DNA of 64,000 nt from a bacterium (GTDB taxonomy: Bacteria; UBP15; UBA6099; JAJRTR01), in contig JAJRTR010000052.1 of the NCBI GenBank assembly GCA_024278215.1, positions 1 through 64,000 of the forward strand, given 5' to 3'. The position numbers and the translations under genes are program-made. The first letter of the stretch is position 1, and each line of letters opens with the position of its first letter. The notes under the pieces are model-generated. The model had not been told where the DNA came from and made no database searches. It was given only the letters and a program-made list of their open reading frames with translations. Positions 57,236 to 64,000 of this stretch are shown here, in pieces.

Positions 57236-58867
57236 ATGACAAGACGATATGGTTCCAACAGGAGACCGCCTGCAGGACGAGGCGGCGCTTCGTTTGCCCC
57301 CCGCTACAAAGCGGGCGCGACCAATAAGGACCACCGCGGCGATGAAATCGCAGGCGGGCGCGTTTCCAATGTTACCGAACTGCCGAAGGAAGACGCGGGC
57401 CTGCAAAGCCGCATCGAGCTGTACGAGTTCCAGTTGCGCAACCTCAGGCGCGAACTCGAACAGATAAAAATGCAGTCCATAATTGAAAACCTTGGTGGAG
57501 AAAGCGCCACCTGGCTCACCAGTGACTGCCCGGAGCCCGACTTCGACGACGATCTTTTCGACCGGGTTCTTGACTTCTCTGATCTTGACGGAAATGCTTC
57601 GTACAACGAGATCTGCGAATATGCGGCGCACGGTTACGAGGAAGTCGACGCGCCCGAACCGGCGCTACTGCCCGCGACTACCCGTCGCAATTCCTTCCCC
57701 GGCATGACTCCCGACGCGACCGCCGCTGTTTTTAAATTGTCCGCCATGCTTTCTGAAGCGGAAACAAGGAACCGCGTGCAGGAAATCCTGATCCATCATC
57801 TTTCCGAAAAATTAAAACATACGCTGTCGGACCCGCGACCGGCACTCGCCTGTCATCTCCATGACAGGCTCGAGCCCGCTACTGTGCCGGCGGAAGCGGC
57901 TCCGCCGGAAAACAAACATAATGCCGTCCCCGATGAATTCGACGACATGCGCTTACTGGAACAGAATAATCAGCCTGTATACCTGTTCGAACTCGCTCAT
58001 GCCGCGGAAATAATAATGGAAATGGAACAGCGGACAGCAGACATGCGGGAAGTGATCGAACATTCCGAAGAAGTCTGCACGCGCCTTATGGAAGAAAATG
58101 GCGCACTGGCGGCGTCGAACTCCGATTTGCGTGACCAGCTCGCGGATTTCCACAAACATATTGACCGCCATTTCTCGGAACAGCTGGAATTGATGCGGCA
58201 ACACATGGAAGCGGAGTTCGCGAAAAAACGGGAAAATCTCGAAATGGAATTCGAGAAACTCCTCGACATGGAACGCGACTGGCGCCTTGAAATACAGAAC
58301 CGTGCAGACCTCGCATCCGAAGAAGCGATAAGGTTGAAAACGGAACTTGACGAACAGAATAAACAGGTGGAAAAACTGCTTGATGAAAATGCCTACTTCC
58401 GGGTTCTCGTGCATGAATTGAAAAGGGGTGCAGACAATAGGACCGGCGCGCCGCAGAGGGAAACAGGTGCTATTCGCCCGGAAGAAGTACATGTCGAGGA
58501 GATAGAGAAACTGATCGAAGTGCAGCCCGTGCCGCTCGATGTCTTCAAAAAGCAACTCGAAGAAGTGCTCGACGCGGCGAAGGACAACATCAACCTTGAA
58601 ACGCTACTGAGACTGCGGAAAACAATTATTCATTCGCGAAGAGCCGACGACGGAATAAACGCACTGTTGAGGTTGCTCGAAACAGACGGGAACCACGCGC
58701 TTCTGCCGTCTGTCTGTGTGCTTATCGGCGAACTATACATGACGACCGGCAGGATGGAAGAGGCGGAATATTATCTTTCGCACCCGCTGGCGGGAAACGA
58801 TGCCACGGCACAGGCGCTAATGAAAAATATTCCGATGGACAGGCTGGAGAAGCGCTCCCGACAGTAA
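57236..58867 (+). CDS. Coiled-coil protein of unknown function
   Basis: 543 aa, long heptad-like region (LIEENGALAASNSDLRDQLADFHKHIDRHFSEQLELMRQHMEAEFAKKRENLEMEFEKLLDMERDW) and C-terminal TPR-like segment. Confidence 0.75.
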   Translation: MTRRYGSNRRPPAGRGGASFAPRYKAGATNKDHRGDEIAGGRVSNVTELPKEDAGLQSRIELYEFQLRNLRRELEQIKMQSIIENLGGESATWLTSDCPEPDFDDDLFDRVLDFSDLDGNASYNEICEYAAHGYEEVDAPEPALLPATTRRNSFPGMTPDATAAVFKLSAMLSEAETRNRVQEILIHHLSEKLKHTLSDPRPALACHLHDRLEPATVPAEAAPPENKHNAVPDEFDDMRLLEQNNQPVYLFELAHAAEIIMEMEQRTADMREVIEHSEEVCTRLMEENGALAASNSDLRDQLADFHKHIDRHFSEQLELMRQHMEAEFAKKRENLEMEFEKLLDMERDWRLEIQNRADLASEEAIRLKTELDEQNKQVEKLLDENAYFRVLVHELKRGADNRTGAPQRETGAIRPEEVHVEEIEKLIEVQPVPLDVFKKQLEEVLDAAKDNINLETLLRLRKTIIHSRRADDGINALLRLLETDGNHALLPSVCVLIGELYMTTGRMEEAEYYLSHPLAGNDATAQALMKNIPMDRLEKRSRQ

Positions 58868-58918
58868 CCTGTGCCACGCGCGATCCCGCCTGCGTCCGGA
58901 CGATAATACATACAAACT

Positions 58919-59929
58919 ATGGCGATCCCCGACACAAAAAACCGAACCGCCGCGATAATACCGAATTATAACGGCGCAAAGTTTTTGCGACCATGCCTCG
59001 ACGCGCTCCTCGCACAGGAGCCTTCACTGCCTGACATTATCGTCGTGGACAACTGCTCGACAGACGATTCCGTGGAGATCGTCAAAAACGAATATCCCGG
59101 AGTTCATCTCATAGCGATGGAAACGAACGCGGGTTTTGCGAAGGCGGTAAACCGCGGCATCAGGGCGTGTGGACATGAATACGTCGCGCTGGTGAACAAC
59201 GACACGGAAGTGTGGCCGGGCTGGCTGGCGGCGCTCGAGAGGTTCCTCGACGAGAATCAGGATGCCGCCGCCTGTGCCCCCAAAGTCATTTTCCATACAG
59301 GTGAAAACAGGCTGGATTCCGCCGGCGACGCTATTACTCCCTATGGTTTTGTATACAAGATCGGGCACTTCGAAATTGACGAAGGCCGGTACGACAGCGT
59401 GCGTGAAGTCTTCGCTGTTTCCGCCGTCGCCACGATTTACCGCAGGTGCATGTTCGATGATGTCGGGTTTTTCGAAGAAGAATTCTTTGCCTATTATGAG
59501 GATGTCGACCTGTGTTTCCGAGCACGGCTCGTCGGAAAGAAATTCTATTACAATCCCGCCGCCGTTACATTTCATCACTATTCGGCGACATCCGGCAGCA
59601 AGATGAAACTCGGCACGGAAGAAGTATACATACACCTGACGGGCACCTGGATAAAAAACGTGCCGCGCAGGATGTTCATAAGGCATTTCCCCTCGATATT
59701 GTTGTTTCACTCTGTGATCTTCGCCGCCGTCGCCACCGCGCGACTCAGAACAAAAGCACGCCTGCCGCGCGTACCGGTTTTTCGCCTGCTGCGCACTATG
59801 CTGCGAAAAAGAAAAACTGTGCAGGCGGCGGCAACAGCGACAACCGCCGAGTTGGAAAAGATCATGTCGCCTGTCTCCGTATGGCAGGCGCTCGGCACCC
59901 GGTTTATGAAAAGCATAGGGAGAAGTTGA
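58919..59929 (+). CDS. Family 2 glycosyltransferase (rhamnosyltransferase-like)
   Basis: AIIPNYNGAKFLRPCLDALLAQ...IIVVDNCSTDDSVEIV...LVNNDTEVWPGWL...FFAYYEDVDLCFRARLVG. Confidence 0.9.
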   Translation: MAIPDTKNRTAAIIPNYNGAKFLRPCLDALLAQEPSLPDIIVVDNCSTDDSVEIVKNEYPGVHLIAMETNAGFAKAVNRGIRACGHEYVALVNNDTEVWPGWLAALERFLDENQDAAACAPKVIFHTGENRLDSAGDAITPYGFVYKIGHFEIDEGRYDSVREVFAVSAVATIYRRCMFDDVGFFEEEFFAYYEDVDLCFRARLVGKKFYYNPAAVTFHHYSATSGSKMKLGTEEVYIHLTGTWIKNVPRRMFIRHFPSILLFHSVIFAAVATARLRTKARLPRVPVFRLLRTMLRKRKTVQAAATATTAELEKIMSPVSVWQALGTRFMKSIGRS

Positions 59930-60119
59930 GTAAAGACAACATTGCAGCCATGTGATGCAGGATAGCGGGTTCCTGTTCAGTTCCGGCTATGCCGTGTCGG
60001 GAAGCGCGACCGGGGTTTGCCATTGAATTGCGCATCGTGTCGATTGTTGAAAAACGAAGCTGTGGAAGCGGATAATAACAATACAACAGTAATGTGTCAC
60101 AAGGAAAGGCGACGGGACA

Positions 60120-60935
60120 ATGGATGAAAAGAAAGCCCCCGCAGAAGTAAAGGAAGAAGTTCGCAGGTACTGGGACCGCCGTGCGTGTGGCACGGAACAC
60201 GGCAAATCCGAAAAGTTCAGCCGCGAATATTTCGACGAGATCGAAGAGAAAAGATACTCCATCGAGAAGGAAATCTTTTCGTTTGCGGAGTTTACGAGAT
60301 TTCACGGGAAAAGAGTGCTCGAGGTGGGCGTCGGAGCGGGCAGCGACTTCACGCAGTGGGTGCGGGCAGGCGCTGAAGCATACGGTGTCGATCTGACACA
60401 GGAAGCAGTCGATCATGTGAAACACCGTCTGGCGGTCTATGGCCTCGAAGCCGCGGATTTCAAAGTTTCGGACGCCGAAAACCTGCCGTTCGAGGATAAT
60501 TTCTTCGACCTTGTCTACTCGTGGGGCGTCATCCACCACACACCCGACACGGAAAAGGCATTCTCCGAAATCGTGCGGGTGACAAAACCGGGCGGCAGAA
60601 TAAAACTCATGCTTTATAACCGCCGCTCGCTCTGGGCGTTCTGGCTCTGGGCACAACACGCGCTGCTGAAGGGCAGGCCGTTCCAGAGCTTCGGAAAAGT
60701 TATCTATTACCACATGGAAAGCCTCGGCACAAAGGCATACACACGAAAGGAAGTGCGCGCGATGGCAGCCGCGCACCCTGTCGGAATAACCCGCATCCGC
60801 ACTCCGGTCAACGAATATGAACTTTACAAATACAAACCCGTTTTGAGGACAATCGCATACCTGCTCGCCTGCATATTCGGATTCGAAACCGCCGGCTGGT
60901 TTATGATGATCGACTATGTGAAAGAAAGTGAATAG
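60120..60935 (+). CDS. SAM-dependent methyltransferase (type 11)
   Basis: KRVLEVGVGAGSDFTQWVRAGAEAYGVDLTQEAV; NLPFEDNFFDLVYSWGVIHHTPDTEKAFSEIVRVTKPGG. Confidence 0.92.
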   Translation: MDEKKAPAEVKEEVRRYWDRRACGTEHGKSEKFSREYFDEIEEKRYSIEKEIFSFAEFTRFHGKRVLEVGVGAGSDFTQWVRAGAEAYGVDLTQEAVDHVKHRLAVYGLEAADFKVSDAENLPFEDNFFDLVYSWGVIHHTPDTEKAFSEIVRVTKPGGRIKLMLYNRRSLWAFWLWAQHALLKGRPFQSFGKVIYYHMESLGTKAYTRKEVRAMAAAHPVGITRIRTPVNEYELYKYKPVLRTIAYLLACIFGFETAGWFMMIDYVKESE

Positions 60936-60987
60936 CAGGCTGAATGAAAGTTATCGTATACCGGGGCCATGACCGGAACCGGTGTGG

Positions 60988-61095
60988 ACGAGTGTGAGTG
61001 CGATGACAGCGGGAACGATGAAACGACCGATGTTTTGTCCCGATTGAAGTGCCCATCAACGAGTGTGAGTGCAATGACAGCTGGAACGATGAAAC
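60988..61095. repeat. Two 37-bp direct repeats 71 bp apart
   Basis: ACGAGTGTGAGTGC(G/A)ATGACAGC(G/T)GGAACGATGAAAC at 60988-61024 and 61059-61095. Confidence 0.9.
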
Positions 61096-61176
61096 TGCGT
61101 GTGACGTGCTCAAACCGCATTTGTTTGGGCACGAAAATGCGGCTTTTGGGTTCCGGCTGCGCCGGGTCAGGCTTAC

Positions 61177-61251
61177 CCCGCATATTTCACCAATGCGGGC
61201 TATGTCCAATTGCAGCCGACCGCAGCAGAATCAGACTTTTGCAAATGGCTC
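61177..61251. repeat. CCCGCATATTTCACCAATGCGGG hairpin joined to AATTGCAGCCG-type repeat
   Basis: Matches 25366-25388 and 818-863 families. Confidence 0.8.
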
Positions 61252-61435
61252 TATTGAACGAATGATGAATGCAATCTATAATGTGTTATTATTGAACTTG
61301 TGCGTTCAACATGTTTATTACGCATAAGCAGGAGATTCTTCATGTCCGTCTCGGAATGACACACTTCCATCACGCAGGTGGTAATGCTGAAAGAAGTGAA
61401 GCATCTCGCTTTTCAAAAACGTAAAGGTCCGGATT

Positions 61436-61972
61436 TTGAATGAACCGGTAAAGATCGGGTGGTTCAGGAAAGTGAATGAAGATTTTGTATTATGTGTAGT
61501 TCACTGTGTGCGTTTCGATGTTTTCAATAAGGTTCCGGTCGTTCTCCTCAAGGATGTTGAAGGCGACAGGTATCTGCCGATATGGATCGGGATGTTCGAA
61601 GCCACACAGATCGAGATTGCGCTGGAAAAAGTCTCCGTTCCCCGGCCGATGAGCCATGATCTCATGAAATCCATACTGGAAACATTCCACTTGAGCGCGG
61701 AATCGGTGAGGATTCATGATATAATAGATGGAACATTTCACGCGAAGATCATGGTGAAAAACACATCGGGCGCGGACGGCAATGAGCCTGTGGAAGTCGA
61801 CGCGAGGCCAAGTGACGCCATCGCTCTTTCGCTGAGAACCGACACACCGATATATGTCGCGCGAAAAATAATAGACGAAGCGGCGATTGTCGGCAAGGTG
61901 CCGGATGACGATGAAATGCAGAAATTCAAAGAATTCCTTTCCGACATCAAGCCCGGCGACTTCCGGGACTGA
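61436..61972 (+). CDS. Bifunctional nuclease (DUF151) family protein
   Basis: VVLLKDVEGDRYLPIWIGMFEATQIEIAL...RPMSHDLMKSILE...VDARPSDAIALSLRTDTPIYVARKIIDEA. Confidence 0.93.
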   Translation: MNEPVKIGWFRKVNEDFVLCVVHCVRFDVFNKVPVVLLKDVEGDRYLPIWIGMFEATQIEIALEKVSVPRPMSHDLMKSILETFHLSAESVRIHDIIDGTFHAKIMVKNTSGADGNEPVEVDARPSDAIALSLRTDTPIYVARKIIDEAAIVGKVPDDDEMQKFKEFLSDIKPGDFRD

Positions 61973-62033
61973 CTAAAGGCAATCCTGGAAATAGAAAGCT
62001 CAAGTGGACGCTATATAACTCAAGGAGTAGACC

Positions 62034-62228
62034 ATGTCTGTACAACCGGCTTCTTCACCAAATGACTATTATGGAGCATGGGGCGCGGCGCTCGCCCAGA
62101 TACTGTTTAATATGAGAGCGACAGCCGAGGTGCTCGCAGGCACTTATGACGAGATGGAAAAACACCAGGCACGCGCTCGCGAGACTTCATGGGAGCAAAA
62201 CATCTACAGAGTTGACATCCGGATTTAA
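62034..62228 (+). CDS. Small hypothetical protein
   Basis: 64 aa with RBS AAGGAG upstream of ATG; no recognised family. Confidence 0.5.
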   Translation: MSVQPASSPNDYYGAWGAALAQILFNMRATAEVLAGTYDEMEKHQARARETSWEQNIYRVDIRI

Positions 62229-62770
62229 GGGCCGCGAAGGAATATGACCGGAGTCCCCCTTCGGCTCTTTCCATCTCATGCGGCGGCTCCGCGCGCAACA
62301 CATTTTTCGTTCTCCGTTCATTATCAAATTCGGCGGCAGCACTTCTTTATGTCCCAATTGCTTCAATTAAACAGATAAATGTATTACCATAGTGGCTGAA
62401 CGAAAACCCTAAAAGGACTATGGATAAAGGAATAATTGGCGAAAAGAGCAAACGAAGATCGGCAGAAAATATCAGGTACAAATACGAGGAAGACAGTTGT
62501 AATCGCATGTAAGCGATGTATGGCGTTTGAAAAAACGCAATCTTCGCAATAAAATCTTGAAAAGTGGTTGAGCGAAAAACTGATCCGTTAAGCCGGAATG
62601 TGTGAAAAGTGTTCGATATCGAGGCAGACGAAGGAGGCAATGCAACGCATTGTTGACTGAGGATAACGAAGATAGCGGGCAATTTGCGCACATCCCGGCA
62701 GGAGCAGGTTTCCGTTCAACCACTACCATAAATATCTGGCGACAAAATACAGGATTGCGAAGGCTGAACT

Positions 62771-64000
62771 ATGAGACTTTTGATGATACATTCAAATCCG
62801 TTTTCATTCGAGATTACGGACAAAACAAAGTTCGCGGAAGAGATAGTGCCGCCGGTTGTGGACAGGGCTGAAGTGGATAATGCGCTCGTGGTTTTTGCCG
62901 CTGTCGAGCAGCATGATGCCGTCGAGCAGGAAAAAGTTTGCGGGAAAGCTTTCGCTGAAATAAAAAAGACATACGAGAACGTGGGTGCGTCGATAATCGC
63001 TCTGTATCCATATTCACATCTTTCCAACCGGCTCGCGCCGCCCGAAGTGTCACTGCGCCTGTTGAAAAATCTGCGTGGCCTTCTGGAAGACATGCCGCTG
63101 GTTCAGTGTCCGTTCGGATGGTATAAAAAATTCAGCCTCAACGGGATCGGGCACCCTGTGAGCGAATCGAGCAGGGTGATAGAGATCGACGGTCGCCCGC
63201 GGGAACAGAAAGTTATGGGCCGTGGCCGCGAACATCCTGTCGCCGCCATGAACCAGCAGTTCCGCGAGGTCTTCCTCGAACTCGGCCTCGACGAAATGAT
63301 CAATCCGGCGATTATCGACGACTTCCACATCTACAAACAGTACGGCCCGGAAGCGCCACTTATCCTCGACAGGGTTTTCTATATCGCGGGCCTCGACCGG
63401 GCTGATATCGGACTTGGCAAAAGCAAACTCGCAATAATAAATAAAATAGTCCCCGGATTCGACAAAGAGGAACAACTGCAAGCCCTTATGCGCGAATATA
63501 AGGAAGCTCTGATCGAGGCCGACGATTTTCTCGAAGAATTTGCCCTCAGGCTGAAAATCAGCGGCGAACAGGCCGGCGAAATCCTCGAAAAAGCATTCCC
63601 CGAATTCAGGGAATTGACGCCTGTTCCCATGACGCGCACACTGCGCTCGCACATGACAAGCAACTGGTTTCCCGTGCTCCAGCGCATGAGAACTCGATCA
63701 ACGCTGCCCGTGAAACTCTTCTCCGTGGGGTCCCGTTTCAGACGCGAGCAGCGCCAGGATGCGCAACATCTCTACGAAAGCACATCCGCGTCAATTGTTG
63801 TCATGGACAACAATGTTACGATGGAAGACGGCAAAAAGCTGTCATACGACATCCTGAAAAAAATGGGGTTCAAGCGCTGCAAATTCGTAAAGAAAAAAGT
63901 CGCCAGCCGCTACTACGATCCGGAAACGGACACAGAGATATTCGTAAATTATAAAGGAGCACAGATCGAGGTCGGTAATCTTGGCTTCTACGCGCCGGAA
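62771..64000 (+). CDS. Archaeal-type ThrRS editing domain fused to O-phosphoseryl-tRNA synthetase (SepRS)-like catalytic domain (3' truncated by window end)
   Basis: 410 uninterrupted codons from ATG 62771. First ~140 aa MRLLMIHSNPFSFEITDKTKF...IIALYPYSHLSNRLAPPEVSL...QCPFGWYKKFSLNGIGHPVSESSRVI (editing domain). Then HPVAAMNQQFREVFLELGLDEMINPAIIDDFHIYKQYGPEAPLILDRVFYIAGLDRADIG...LRSHMTSNWFPVL...LPVKLFSVGSRFRREQRQDAQHLYESTSASIVVMD...SRYYDPETDTEIFV (SepRS pattern). Confidence 0.85.
   Translation, partial: MRLLMIHSNPFSFEITDKTKFAEEIVPPVVDRAEVDNALVVFAAVEQHDAVEQEKVCGKAFAEIKKTYENVGASIIALYPYSHLSNRLAPPEVSLRLLKNLRGLLEDMPLVQCPFGWYKKFSLNGIGHPVSESSRVIEIDGRPREQKVMGRGREHPVAAMNQQFREVFLELGLDEMINPAIIDDFHIYKQYGPEAPLILDRVFYIAGLDRADIGLGKSKLAIINKIVPGFDKEEQLQALMREYKEALIEADDFLEEFALRLKISGEQAGEILEKAFPEFRELTPVPMTRTLRSHMTSNWFPVLQRMRTRSTLPVKLFSVGSRFRREQRQDAQHLYESTSASIVVMDNNVTMEDGKKLSYDILKKMGFKRCKFVKKKVASRYYDPETDTEIFVNYKGAQIEVGNLGFYAPE

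Noticed and set aside
1-64000. Prophage, CRISPR-Cas, restriction-modification or secretion-system cluster
   Set aside because: No capsid, portal, terminase, cas, methyltransferase-endonuclease or secretion ATPase signatures seen in any strong ORF; the accessory signal is the intergenic repeat load and the SepRS fusion.

Overview
64 kb window of a bacterial chromosome. OmpH, AsmA/TamB-like, RseC and flagellin genes suggest a flagellated, Gram-negative-type organism; lineage cannot be assigned from sequence alone. Most genes are ordinary: apgM, a P1B metal ATPase cluster, pntAA/AB/B, HDOD, xsc, a TauE-type exporter, uppP, sppA, two flagellins, cheR/cheD, several histidine kinases and response regulators, glycosyltransferases and a tRNA-Ala. 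Main unusual points: (1) from 62771 to the window edge, absent from the ORF track because it has no stop in the window, an archaeal-type ThrRS editing domain is fused to an O-phosphoseryl-tRNA synthetase (SepRS)-like catalytic domain, and a free-standing paralogue of the same editing domain lies at 42346-42771; (2) the intergenic spaces carry several families of dispersed modular repeats, including a MITE-like element with CTTGTGCGTTTTT terminal inverted repeats, a ~90 bp AATACCGTTT element, a CCCGCAT-loop-ATGCGGG hairpin with a compensatory change, and nested inverted-repeat structures; (3) a metal/redox cluster contains a YHS domain fused to a thioredoxin-reductase-like flavoprotein that lacks the redox CxxC; (4) a galacturonokinase-like GHMP kinase is paired with a sugar nucleotidyltransferase; (5) a PII-like protein has a shortened T-loop; (6) a 911-aa flagellin carries a very large central insertion. 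Family assignments come from recognised motifs only; no database search was run.
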